Source of the DNA: Pedobacter westerhofensis
Lineage (GTDB): Bacteria; Bacteroidota; Bacteroidia; Sphingobacteriales; Sphingobacteriaceae
Assembly (NCBI RefSeq): GCF_900182595.1
Contig: NZ_FXTN01000002.1
Coordinates: forward strand, 186,001-250,000
Reading direction: 5' to 3'
Length of the DNA: 64,000 nucleotides
Position numbers and translations under genes: made by a program. The notes under the pieces were generated by a model, which saw only the letters and a list, made by a program, of their open reading frames with translations, ran no database searches and was not told the origin of the DNA. Positions 44,758 through 54,700 of this stretch are shown here, piece by piece (within the stretch, counting starts at the first letter, position 1; each line of letters starts with the position of its first letter).

Positions 44758-46002
44758 TTAATATGCCAGTCTCTTCCGCAGGAATAATAGTACCGCGGTA
44801 GTAAGCAGCGCCAGAATCAGATATCCTATCGCAAGTGAGGATTGATCTTTGATTACGAATATCCCAAATAATAAGGAAGTTACAAAAGATGTAACAAGAT
44901 AGGAGCCACCGCTGGTTATGCCGCTGGCAACACCTGCATTGAGCGGGAAACGGGTTAAGCAATACGTAAAAAACAGGTTATAAATGATCCCGCCTACCAT
45001 GTGGATCAAAACCACAAACGTCATCAGGAATGGAAGGCTTGTGTAAATGGATGTAAGAAAATACATCAGGCCAATCAACACCAATTGAATCGCATTAGAC
45101 AGGATCAGCCTTGTTGATAATGAGCCTGCCTTGATCATTTTCCCAACAATACCGCCAATAAAAATAGAAAGGCCTGAGAGCAGCGCGCAATATCCTGTTG
45201 CAACAGGTGATAAATGAAACTGGTGTTCTACAATAAATGGTGCCGACATGGAGAAAATCATCAGGGTACCGAAACTGATCCCCAAAACAACAATGCCAAA
45301 CGTAAAATCAGCTGAGGAGAGGAGCGTTTTGTAAACATTAAAGATAGATTTGGGGTGGAAGTGATGTTTTACATTAATAGATTCCCCGCTGTAAATCAGC
45401 TCCAAGACAAACATGACCAGTGCATACATGCCCAGTACTATAAAGTTTGACTGCCAGCCGAAGCTCTTTTGGAGATAGCCGCCAAAAAATGGGGCTAATA
45501 TTGGCGCCGTTGCCCAGACAATCGATAACAAACTGGTGTAATGCCTTCGCTTTTCACCGGTGTAAACATCAACAAAAAAGGCGCGTTTACCTACAACAAT
45601 GAAAGCTGTAGTTATGCCCTGCACAACCCGCATCAGGTATAAAATATGTATGTCAGAAGTATATACAATAGCAAAGCTGCTTGAAGCAAATACCAGCAAT
45701 GATACGAGGTTGATCCTGTAACGGCCAAAACTGTCGATAACAGAACCTACAAAAAGCTGGGCAATGCCATAACTCAGCAAAAAGCAAATGATAGTATATT
45801 GAATGCTTGAGGCGCCTGTTTTAAATGATAGTGCCATATCAGGGAATGACGGCAAGTAGATATCCGTTGCCAGGCCCGACAGTGGAATAAGCGCAAACGC
45901 GAGGATCGTAGCCTTTTTACGGTTACTATCTGTGATTGTTTTAGTTGTGATATTTGTGCGTATAGGATTTGTAAGCGCTCCAGACTGTTCGTTTTTTATC
46001 AT
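44758..46002 (-). CDS. MFS drug-resistance transporter (Bcr/CflA type)
   Basis: 414 residues with 12 predicted helices. The Bcr/CflA opening (ILAFALIPLSGLATDIYLPS FP) and motif A between helices 2 and 3 (DSFGRYRINLVSLLVFAS), plus VVQGITTAFIVVGKR, are typical. It is a proton-driven inner-membrane exporter of drugs. It is divergent from a LysR gene and leads an operon with the PNPOx-like protein, an arrangement common for regulated exporters. Confidence 0.92.
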   Translation of the reverse strand: MIKNEQSGALTNPIRTNITTKTITDSNRKKATILAFALIPLSGLATDIYLPSFPDMALSFKTGASSIQYTIICFLLSYGIAQLFVGSVIDSFGRYRINLVSLLVFASSSFAIVYTSDIHILYLMRVVQGITTAFIVVGKRAFFVDVYTGEKRRHYTSLLSIVWATAPILAPFFGGYLQKSFGWQSNFIVLGMYALVMFVLELIYSGESINVKHHFHPKSIFNVYKTLLSSADFTFGIVVLGISFGTLMIFSMSAPFIVEHQFHLSPVATGYCALLSGLSIFIGGIVGKMIKAGSLSTRLILSNAIQLVLIGLMYFLTSIYTSLPFLMTFVVLIHMVGGIIYNLFFTYCLTRFPLNAGVASGITSGGSYLVTSFVTSLLFGIFVIKDQSSLAIGYLILALLTTAVLLFLRKRLAY

Positions 46003-46105
46003 GTTGGTTGTTGTTTCTTGATCAGTTTTGTAATAAGGTTTTTCGCGGTTTCATATTTGTGATTTGCTTATCCAAAATTAATACTGATATTTGATTGTTG
46101 CAAAC

Positions 46106-46128
46106 GATTAATAGTGATGATATTAATC
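46106..46128. promoter_or_regulatory. LysR-type binding-site candidate
   Basis: GATTAAT-N9-ATTAATC, a perfect inverted repeat in the 140-base gap between the divergent MFS and LysR genes, 14 bases before the LysR start. A further ATTAATC follows directly. It fits the T-N11-A pattern of LysR boxes. Confidence 0.5.
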
Positions 46129-46142
46129 ATTAATCATGATAC

Positions 46143-46997
46143 ATGAACACACACGATTTAAAAATATTTGAAGCCGTAGCTGCCAATGGCAGTTTCACCA
46201 GGGCTGCCGAAGTCATGTTTACAGTTCAGTCAAACGTGACGGCGCGGATCAAGAGTCTTGAAGAGGAATTTGGCACGGCGCTTTTTAACCGCACATCGCG
46301 CAAGGTAACCCTTACCAGTGCCGGAGAAACACTGATGCACTACAGTAAACAAATCGACCATTTGGTGCAGGAGGCGAAAAAGGATATTGAAAAATCCAAC
46401 GAAATGAGTGGCCAGCTTACAATAGGTTGTATCGAAACTACGATGGCCCTAAAGGTACCCGATATCCTTCGTCGTTTCACCGAAGCGTACCCACAGGTAG
46501 ATCTGGAGTTCAAATCTGAAAGGAGATCCGAATTGATCAGTGATGTGCTTAACTACAAACTTGACGCAGCCTTTGTATCTGCACCCATTAATGTTCCCGG
46601 CTTGGAGCAGGTACATATCAAGGATGAGCAATTAGCGATCTTCGCATCAGCAACAGCGCCGGAACTGAAAATATTACTGGCTGCTCAGCCAGTTAAAATT
46701 ATCGTATTTGATCAGGGATGCGCCTTCCGTGCCAGGATTGAGTCCTGGCTCAATTCCAAAGGTATTATTCAGTACAAAAGCATCGTTTTAAATTCGATCG
46801 AGGGCATCGTCAACTTTGTGGAAGCCGGTCTTGGCATCACGATCTTACCTGCCGAACTGATAGCCCAATACTACAAAGGACGTAAATTGAGGTCATTTCC
46901 ACTGAATAAAGAACTGGGCACAATGTCAACTGTGCTGGTCTTTCGTAAAAATGTACCGCATAGCAGAGCCCTCAAGACATTCATAGAGATGTATTAA
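46143..46997 (+). CDS. LysR-family transcriptional regulator
   Basis: 284 residues: N-terminal winged helix-turn-helix (LKIFEAVAANGSFTRAAEVM, FTVQSNVTARIKSLEEEFGT) and a periplasmic-binding-protein-like effector domain (QLTIGCIETTMALKVPDILR, LDAAFVSAP). It is adjacent and divergent to the MFS exporter, which it presumably controls in response to an unknown ligand. Confidence 0.94.
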   Translation: MNTHDLKIFEAVAANGSFTRAAEVMFTVQSNVTARIKSLEEEFGTALFNRTSRKVTLTSAGETLMHYSKQIDHLVQEAKKDIEKSNEMSGQLTIGCIETTMALKVPDILRRFTEAYPQVDLEFKSERRSELISDVLNYKLDAAFVSAPINVPGLEQVHIKDEQLAIFASATAPELKILLAAQPVKIIVFDQGCAFRARIESWLNSKGIIQYKSIVLNSIEGIVNFVEAGLGITILPAELIAQYYKGRKLRSFPLNKELGTMSTVLVFRKNVPHSRALKTFIEMY

Positions 46998-47041
46998 CCC
47001 GTTAAGACTCAACGCAACATTGAAGCCGGAGGTGTTTGAGG

Positions 47042-47467
47042 TTATTTTGCTTTATACACCCGAACTAGTGTATAAGTTGTTCCGGCTGTTGTGATGTAGG
47101 ATGTGCTGGTTAACGTGTTGCCCGAAAGGATGTACGCAAAATCAGGCGAAGAAGAAAGAACAATCCGGTCGTTATTTCTCGACCAGCCTACCGGTTTACT
47201 ACTAGGGTCATAATACAGATCACATAAAGCACCATTTGAGCCTTGTGTAAATGTACCGTCTGCAGCAAATGAAAGCTCCCACGTAGCTTCGCAGCTTGAA
47301 GGGCCCATCAGTTCCAGATAATTACTGCTGGTTTTGCTGCCAATGGTAATTGCCGGACTAATCGTAGACGACGATATCCTCCAGTTTTGGCTTGTTAGTT
47401 TCTGGTCAGAATTTTTCTTGCAAGAGCAAAGTACACAGACAGTGAAGAGTAGTAACAGATGTTTCAT
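47042..47467 (-). CDS. Small lipoprotein, lipocalin-like
   Basis: 141 residues with a lipoprotein signal (HLLLLFTVCVLCSCKKNS, lipidated Cys at about 16). The mature domain is beta-rich with LTSQNWRISSSTISPAI, CEATWELSFAADGTFTQGSN and LSGNTLTSTSYITTAGTTYT, a lipocalin-like pattern common in Bacteroidota surface lipoproteins. It is convergent with the LysR gene and probably not connected to the mannan locus that follows. Confidence 0.75.
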   Translation of the reverse strand: MKHLLLLFTVCVLCSCKKNSDQKLTSQNWRISSSTISPAITIGSKTSSNYLELMGPSSCEATWELSFAADGTFTQGSNGALCDLYYDPSSKPVGWSRNNDRIVLSSSPDFAYILSGNTLTSTSYITTAGTTYTLVRVYKAK

Positions 47468-47542
47468 GAGAGATTGTTTTATGGGTAAACGTTTGAAGAT
47501 CAGGATATGCTACAGTACGGTTTTTGGAAATTTACAAGCCGG

Positions 47543-48271
47543 TTACCTCGTACTTTCCACGGTATATATAAAACTATCCGCCTTATAGTATCCTACATTA
47601 TATTCGATCGGCTTCTCCGCCTGGTCATAAACAAAACGCTTGCGGAATAGGATAGGGCTGCCCTCCGGGACTAAAAGCTTGGCGGCGATCAGTTCTGTGG
47701 CGCCCATGGCCGAGATCTCTTCCTTGGATAGCGAGGCGATCGTACCGTGCTCCTGTTCCAGAAGTTCATATAAGGGGCGTTTAAAATCATCATCAGGACT
47801 AACCCCCACACGGGGATGGAAGTAAGAAATGAAAAGCACAAAAGGTTCTTCTGTCCGTCCTCTCAGCCTCTGCATCTTCAGTACAGGTGTGTCCATCGAG
47901 ATGTTAAAAAAGCTGGCCAGGTTTTTATCCGGCACTTCCCATGAAACATGCAGTTCAAAATTCCTGATCGGGATACCCCGCAGTTTCATTTCCTGGGAGA
48001 AGCTCAGCCAGTTGTTGGATTTGGAGCTTACAGCGCCGGGGGCAACCTTGGTACCTGCACGTTTTTTGCGGATCAGCAAACCCTCAAATACCAGTTTGTT
48101 AATCGCTATTCTCAGCGTAGTCCTTGATATGCCCAGCATCTCCGCCAGGTCAACTTCATTAGGAATGTTCTTCCCATTTTGATACTGTTCTTCAGCAATC
48201 AGCTGCCTGAGCAGGTTCTCTGCCTGCACATGTAAAGGAACGGCACTTTTGTGGTCTATACTATATCGCAT
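47543..48271 (-). CDS. GntR-family regulator of HutC type (UTRA domain)
   Basis: ATG at 48271 gives MRYSIDHKSAVPLHVQAENL; the longer frame to 48361 has no support. About 242 residues: a winged GntR head (EVDLAEMLGISRTTLRIAIN, FEGLLIRKKRAGTKV) and a UTRA ligand domain (VLKMQRLRGRTEEPFVLFIS, RKRFVYDQAEKPIEYNVGYY). UTRA domains bind phosphosugars or related metabolites. Divergent from the mannoside locus, it probably represses it until mannose-derived ligand accumulates. Confidence 0.93.
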   Translation of the reverse strand: MRYSIDHKSAVPLHVQAENLLRQLIAEEQYQNGKNIPNEVDLAEMLGISRTTLRIAINKLVFEGLLIRKKRAGTKVAPGAVSSKSNNWLSFSQEMKLRGIPIRNFELHVSWEVPDKNLASFFNISMDTPVLKMQRLRGRTEEPFVLFISYFHPRVGVSPDDDFKRPLYELLEQEHGTIASLSKEEISAMGATELIAAKLLVPEGSPILFRKRFVYDQAEKPIEYNVGYYKADSFIYTVESTR

Positions 48272-48310
48272 GTTGAAGATTGTGCTACGAAAATAAGTAA
48301 TTTTCCTGAA

Positions 48311-48334
48311 GTATATATGTATATACATATATAC
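48311..48334. promoter_or_regulatory. 24-base perfect palindrome (GntR operator candidate)
   Basis: GTATATATGTATATACATATATAC is its own reverse complement; its centre TGTATATACA resembles the core of HutC/GntR operators. It lies 40 bases upstream of the GntR start and 68 to 113 bases from the PUL promoter, well placed for autoregulation. Being pure alternating purine-pyrimidine it could also extrude as a cruciform. Confidence 0.55.
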
Positions 48335-48401
48335 AGCTCTGAATCGTTTCTTAAAGAACATTAATCAATGATATCACGTAATACTTTTATTTTGTATTCT
48401 T

Positions 48402-48431
48402 TTTGTTTAGTCGATATAATTATTATGTTTG
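48402..48431 (+). promoter_or_regulatory. Bacteroidota-type promoter of the mannoside locus
   Basis: TTTG at 48402-48405 and TATGTTTG at 48424-48431, spaced by 18 bases, match the -33 TTTG and -7 TAnnTTTG elements of sigma-ABfr promoters. The locus starts at 48530, about 99 bases downstream. Confidence 0.6.
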
Positions 48432-48529
48432 TACATAACATCTACCTCTAACCAAATATTTATACAATGATCTGCCTTGCCACTCCTGGATACGCTGCCG
48501 CTCATCACAATCAACCGCATTAAAACATC

Positions 48530-50335
48530 ATGGGATCAAACTTAAAAGAAGACTCACCAGAAACTGGTACAACCCTGCGCAAAACTGCGCAATACCTTAT
48601 GCCTGACCGTATCACTGAGCATGCCGATGTAAACGAGGGCTATAATATTTACCCATCCTTTAGTTTGGGAAGCAATAAAATCTTTAATGGCTACAGCAGC
48701 CTTACCGATTGGATCATTGAACAAAAGACAGTACTGATTGATGGATATGCCGGTGTGTTCTGGGACCAGGTACAGGAGGAGATCAGCGGCAGGCTGTCAG
48801 AAAAAGGTTTAACAGTAAACTGGATCAAAACCAGTGATTATATAAAACCCGCCGCAGTGATCGACCAGCTGGTGGCGCCTTTTCTGGGTGCAGAAGAATC
48901 TGTCTGGGGCACAAAGTGTACGCTTACGCTCGCAGATTTATATAATGTAGAACAACTTTCCGGGGCAGCACCGGATAAAAATACTGAGCTGAATATCATC
49001 ATCGGTACCGCTGCAGCACTTGCAGGCTGGGAGGCCCCGCTGCTGTACATTGATTTGCCAAAGAATGAACTGCAGTTCAGGATGAGGGCCGGATCAGTTA
49101 ATAATTTAGGAGCAGTAGAACTGACTGAACATTTTAAAATGTATAAACGCTTTTATTTTGTAGACTGGGTACTGCTCAACAACCACAAAAAAGCCATATT
49201 GAATGACATTACGGTAATGGCCGACGGGCAATGGCCTGATCAGATCAACTGGATGTACCGGAAGGACCTGACCGATGGCCTCAACCGCATGAGCCGTTCG
49301 GTGATCCGCGTGCGCCCATGGTTTGAGCCCGGCGCCTGGGGCGGACAGTGGATCAAGGACAGGATCAGCAAACTGAACCAGGAGGTGATAAACTATGCCT
49401 GGTCTTTTGAACTAATCGTACCGGAGAACGGACTGGTGTTTGAAAGCGATGGCAACCTGCTCGAAGTATCTTTTGATACCCTCATGTTTGCCAACCAGCA
49501 GCAGGTACTGGGCAAACATGCCCCCATCTTTGGCGATGAATTTCCTGTACGCTTCGATTTCCTGGATACTGTTGAGGGTGGCAATCTCTCCATCCAGTGC
49601 CATCCGCGCTTAAAGTACATTCAGGAGAATTTTGGCGAAAACATCACGCAGGATGAAACCTACTATATCCTGGATTGCGAAAAGGATGCAACGGTGTACC
49701 TGGGTTTCCAGGAGGATATCGATCCGGCAGCATTTAAAACCGCACTTGAAAACAGCGAAGCAGAAGCCAAAGAGATTGATATCACTGAATATGTACAGGT
49801 ACATCAGGCAAAAAAACACGATTTGTTCCTGATTCCCAATGGTACGGTGCATAGCGCAGGCAAAGGGAACCTGGTACTGGAGATCAGCGCCACACCCTAT
49901 ATATTCACCTTTAAAATGTACGACTGGCTGCGGCTGGACCTGGATGGTAAACCGCGGCCAATAAACATCGGCCATGCATTCCATAACCTCGACTTTAGCC
50001 GCAAGGGCGCGCAGGTTAAAAAGGAGCTGATCTCACATCCTTCTGTAATTGCAGAGGGCGAAAACTGGCAGATAATGCACCTGCCTACACATCAGGACCA
50101 TTTCTACGATGTGCACCGGCTGGAATTTGATACAGAGATCTCCAGGAATACAGCGGACTGCTGCCACATCATGATGCTGGTTGAGGGCGAATCCATCAGT
50201 ATAGCCACACAGGATGGCACAGTACATCATTATGCCTATGCAGAAACATTTGTGGTGCCGGCCGCTGCGGACGCCTATACATTAACTAACCTGGGAAAAG
50301 GCCGGGCAAAAGTCATCCTTGCCTTTTTAAAATAA
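48530..50335 (+). CDS. Class I mannose-6-phosphate isomerase with N-terminal kinase-like domain
   Basis: 601 residues. The C-terminal ~330 residues are a type I phosphomannose isomerase: zinc ligand set Q356 and H358 (SIQCHPRLKY), E376 (DETYYILD) and H441 (NGTVHSAGKG). It converts mannose 6-phosphate to fructose 6-phosphate, linking mannan breakdown to glycolysis. The first ~260 residues resemble a nucleoside/uridine-kinase fold (VLIDGYAGVFWDQVQEEISG) but the GKS of a P-loop is missing, so this half is probably inactive or regulatory. It heads the mannoside operon, 4 bases before the porter. Confidence 0.85.
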   Translation: MGSNLKEDSPETGTTLRKTAQYLMPDRITEHADVNEGYNIYPSFSLGSNKIFNGYSSLTDWIIEQKTVLIDGYAGVFWDQVQEEISGRLSEKGLTVNWIKTSDYIKPAAVIDQLVAPFLGAEESVWGTKCTLTLADLYNVEQLSGAAPDKNTELNIIIGTAAALAGWEAPLLYIDLPKNELQFRMRAGSVNNLGAVELTEHFKMYKRFYFVDWVLLNNHKKAILNDITVMADGQWPDQINWMYRKDLTDGLNRMSRSVIRVRPWFEPGAWGGQWIKDRISKLNQEVINYAWSFELIVPENGLVFESDGNLLEVSFDTLMFANQQQVLGKHAPIFGDEFPVRFDFLDTVEGGNLSIQCHPRLKYIQENFGENITQDETYYILDCEKDATVYLGFQEDIDPAAFKTALENSEAEAKEIDITEYVQVHQAKKHDLFLIPNGTVHSAGKGNLVLEISATPYIFTFKMYDWLRLDLDGKPRPINIGHAFHNLDFSRKGAQVKKELISHPSVIAEGENWQIMHLPTHQDHFYDVHRLEFDTEISRNTADCCHIMMLVEGESISIATQDGTVHHYAYAETFVVPAAADAYTLTNLGKGRAKVILAFLK

Positions 50336-50339
50336 TTGT

Positions 50340-51743
50340 ATGAACGCGACAGTAAGATCACAAAGTAATCTATACCTCTATCTTGTATGCCTGGTGGCTG
50401 CCCTGGGCGGATTTTTGTTTGGCTTTGATACCGCCGTTATCTCCGGGACAATCAGCCTGGTAAAAGCTGATTTTGCGCTCAGCCCGGTCAGCGAAGGCTG
50501 GTTTGTGAGCTGTGCGCTGCTGGGCTGTATCATCGGGGTGAGTTTCTCCGGTAAGCTGAGTGACAAATATGGCCGCAGGATAGTCCTGATCATCTCGGCT
50601 GTGCTCTTCCTTGGTTCAGCCATTGGATGTATGTTTTCTGAATCATTTAACATCCTGATTGCCTCACGTTTAATTGGCGGTCTGGGTATCGGTGTAGCGT
50701 CTATGGTATCACCGCTGTATATCTCTGAGTTTGCCCCGTCGCGCCTGCGCGGCATGATGGTATCACTATACCAGCTGGCGCTCACCATCGGGATCGTACT
50801 GGCCTATTTCTCCAACGCTTATCTCGCAGGTCATGCTTCAGCTGCCTATGCTACTGAAGGCCTGACAAAGATCTTTTCCACCGAAGTCTGGCGGGCGATG
50901 CTTGGCCTGGGTGCCCTGCCTGCGGGGATATTTTTACTGTCACTCTTTCTGGTGCCGGAATCACCACGCTGGCTCCTGCTGCAGGGAAAGGAACGACAGG
51001 CGGCCGAAATCCTGACCAGGATTGATGGCGAGGAAGCGGCAGCACGGGAGATCCGCGCCTTTAAAGCGCAGGGCGATGACAGTGAAGGTTCTATTAAGGA
51101 GCTTTTCAAGCCTGTATACCGCAAAGCATTATGGATCGGCTTATTGTTGCCCTTCCTCTCGCAGGTCTGTGGCATCAATGCCGTGATCTATTACGGCCCG
51201 CGGATTCTGGAACAGGCAGGTTTTACGCTGAACAATGCACTGGGCGGGCAGGTGACCATCGGACTGGTCAACGTAGTTTTTACGTTTGTCGCCATTTTTA
51301 CGGTAGACAAATGGGGCAGGCGGCCGCTACTGTTTGCAGGGGTTGGTGGTGCAGTAGTGGCGCTGGTCATCATCGGGGCGCTCTTTGCTTTGGGTATCAC
51401 CACAGGTCCCTGGATACTGATCTTTATCCTAGCTTTTATCTCCTGTTTTGCTTTTTCGTTCGGGCCGGTATGCTGGGTAGTGATCGGCGAGATCTTCCCC
51501 AATGCGATACGCGGCAAGGCAATGGCCCTGGCCACGTTGTCCCTCTGGATAGGCAACTTCCTGGTGGGCCAGCTTACACCGGTTATGCTCGAAGGCCTGG
51601 GTTCATCATGGACCTTCTGGATTTTTGCGCTGTGCTGCTCGCCGGCACTCCTGCTCACCTGGAAGCTGATCCCCGAAACCAAGGGGCGTACGCTCGAGGA
51701 TATTGAAAACCACTGGAAACAGGACTTCGAAAATCACCAATAA
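50340..51743 (+). CDS. Sugar porter, MFS family (XylE/glucose-transporter type)
   Basis: 467 residues, 12 helices. Sugar-porter signatures: ALGGFLFGFDTAVISGTISL, GKLSDKYGRR, PESPRWLLLQGK, and PETKGRTLEDIE near the end. It is a proton- or sodium-linked monosaccharide importer of the inner membrane; in this context mannose is the natural guess. It lies between the isomerase (4 bases) and SusC (42 bases). Confidence 0.94.
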   Translation: MNATVRSQSNLYLYLVCLVAALGGFLFGFDTAVISGTISLVKADFALSPVSEGWFVSCALLGCIIGVSFSGKLSDKYGRRIVLIISAVLFLGSAIGCMFSESFNILIASRLIGGLGIGVASMVSPLYISEFAPSRLRGMMVSLYQLALTIGIVLAYFSNAYLAGHASAAYATEGLTKIFSTEVWRAMLGLGALPAGIFLLSLFLVPESPRWLLLQGKERQAAEILTRIDGEEAAAREIRAFKAQGDDSEGSIKELFKPVYRKALWIGLLLPFLSQVCGINAVIYYGPRILEQAGFTLNNALGGQVTIGLVNVVFTFVAIFTVDKWGRRPLLFAGVGGAVVALVIIGALFALGITTGPWILIFILAFISCFAFSFGPVCWVVIGEIFPNAIRGKAMALATLSLWIGNFLVGQLTPVMLEGLGSSWTFWIFALCCSPALLLTWKLIPETKGRTLEDIENHWKQDFENHQ

Positions 51744-51785
51744 AAACCTATAGATAAACTACAACACATAACCAAATTTTACTGT

Positions 51786-54700
51786 ATGAAACATAAACTA
51801 CCCAACGGGCTGCCGCAGATGCGCTGGCCCTACAGAAAACCGCTTGCGGTAATCATGGTTTGCGCTACACTGGGCGGCGCACCAGTTGCACTTGCAGCAA
51901 AAATGCCGCATGGCATACGCTCACAACAAGCTGATATTGTGGTATCAGGACGTGTACTCGATGAAAATAAACAACCAGTACCGGGTGTAAGCGTAAGTAT
52001 CACCGGCACAAAAACCGGTACTGTTACCGATAGTAATGGTAACTATAAGCTGAATGTTCCGGACGCTTCGGCCGGCAAAAGCCTCACTTTCTCCTATATC
52101 GGGTATACCGCGCAGGTAGTACCGGTAAACGACAAAACAGAGATCAATGTGAGCCTGGTCCCGGACAGCAAAGACCTGACTGAAGTAGTGGTGGTGGGTT
52201 ACGGTACGCAGACGCGGGTGAGCCTTACCGGTGCTGTCAGCCAGGTAAGTTCCAAAAACATAGAAAACAAACCTGTGCTCAATACCTTACAGGCACTGCA
52301 GGGCGAAGCACCCAATCTGACCATCCAGCAAAGCAATCTCAACCCGGGCAGTGATGTGAGCATCAACATCCGTGGGGTAGGGACGCTGGGAAACAACGAT
52401 CCCCTGGTGGTGATTGACGGGATCATCGGCGGTAATATCAATACCCTTAACCCCAATGACATTGCCAGTGTATCGGTATTGAAAGATGCAGGTTCGGCGG
52501 CGATTTATGGTTCACGCGCAGCCAACGGGGTACTGCTGGTGACTACTAAAAGCGGTACCCTGAACCAGAAACCTTCATTGAGCTATAATACGAGTTTCGG
52601 CTTCCAGGACCCGCGGGTACTGGTGCACAAGGTGGATGCCGAAGAAAATGCAGAATATAAAAACCAGTCGCTGATCAATGCGGGACTGCCGGTAGCCTAT
52701 ACACCAGCCCAGATCCAGGAATTACAGAATGAGGGCCGCGGCACCTGGGATATTGAACACCTGCTGAAGAATGCACCACAGCAGTCGCACAACATCAGTA
52801 TCAATGGTGGCGGGCCTACCAGTTCCTATTACCTGTCGGCCGGGATCCAGGACCAGAAAAGCAACCTGATCGGGAATGGAGGCTCGGGCGCTGATTTCGG
52901 CTATACGAAATACAACCTGCGTTTAAACCAGACCTCACAGATCGGGATACTTAAAGTAAACATGATCCTGAATTATACCAAATCACGCCGGAAAAGCAAC
53001 AGCGTTGGGGACAACAATATTTTTGCGGATGCCAACCGTGTGCCGATCAATTACAACTGGCAGGATGCTGACGGAAATTACCTGACCAACCCCGTAGCTT
53101 CGCAGTATAACGAATACGGGATCCTTGAAAAAGGGGGCTACGAGCAGACAGACAATGATGAGATCTTCGGTAACTTCAATGCACAGGTAAACATCACGAA
53201 AGACTTAAAACTGACCGGAATTTTTGGTGGAACAATAGCCAACAGGGGCCTCTTTTTTCAGCGCAGCAAAGTAAATTACCTGCCTTCCGGCGTATATGGA
53301 GATGATCTGACCGTAAGCGACAGAAATAATAAGTCGCTGCTGCTGAATACGCAGCTGCTGCTGGAATACGGCAAGACTATACAGGACCACAGCTACAAGA
53401 TCCTGTTTGGTGCATCCAATGAAAACTTCAGCACCAGGGGCTTCCAGTTACAAAAAACGCTGACGGATCCTATTCTGGGCACTTCAACCACAGGGACTTT
53501 GATCGATGCGATCAATTCCTATAATAGTGTGGGCATCCAGCAGCGGAGCCTGAACTCGCTTTTCTCGCGCGTAAACTACGCGTATAAAGGCCGCTACCTC
53601 TTTGAAGCCACAGTCAGGAATGATGTGTCCTCCAGGTTTGCCAAAGGCAACAGGAGCAGTATCTTCCCTTCGGTAAACCTGGGCTGGCTGATCTCTGAGG
53701 AGGAGTTCATGCAGCCGCTTAAAAACAGTATCAGCAATCTTAAATTGCGTACAACCTATGGTATTTTAGGAAACCAGAATGTAGGGGCTTCGCTGAACAA
53801 CCCCGACTTGGGGAACTTCCAGTACCTGACCACCTATTTCAATTACCCGAGTGCCTATGGGTTTAACAACCAGCCGGTTGGTGGCGCAGGCTTTACCCTC
53901 GGCAATCCTGACCTGACCTGGGAAAAAGCAGCGACGCTGAACCTGGGTGTAGACCTCGGTTTCTTTAATAACAAGCTGACTGCTTCATTCGACTATTTCA
54001 ATAAGGTGACCAGTGATATTCTTCAGCCGAGGTACGATGTGCCTGCCTTGTTTGGCGCGGGACTGCCGGATTACAATGTGGCCAAGGTGCGTAACCAGGG
54101 ATGGGAAGCTACGATCGGCTATAGGCTGACTACCGGCGCTGCTGAGCACAGTTTCAGCTTTAACATCGCCGACAGCAAAAATAAACTGATGAAACTGACA
54201 GGCGGTACCAATGAGCAGATCATCAACCAGGATGTGTTCCAGCTGATCAGAAGGGTAGGTGAGCCGATCACGCAGTATTATGGCTATCAGACCAATGGAT
54301 ATTTCCAGAACGCCGCTGATGTAGCCTCATCGCCAAAACCTGCAGGCGCAGATGTGGGCCCGGGCGATATCAAGTTCAAAGACCGTAACAATGACGGCAT
54401 CATCGATGATAAGGACAAAACGGTTCTGGGTAATCCTTTCCCGCGCTACACCTTTGGTTTTACCTACAGGCTGAACTACAAAAACTTTGATTTCCAGGTG
54501 TTCATCCAGGGCGTGGGCAAGAGAGATGCCTTCCTGCGCGGTGAGCTAATTGAACCTTTCCACTATAACTATGGTGCCACGGTGTATGACCATATGACGG
54601 ATTTCTGGTCGCCCGAAAATCCCGATGCACGATATCCGCGTCTGGCAGCGATAGGTTCTGGTTCCAATACCAACAACTGGCGCCAGGGCTCCGACGTATA

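Noticed and set aside
50846..51706. Long overlapping frames on both strands inside the sugar porter gene
   Set aside because: Shadows of a GC-richer gene with biased codons; no domain is found in them.
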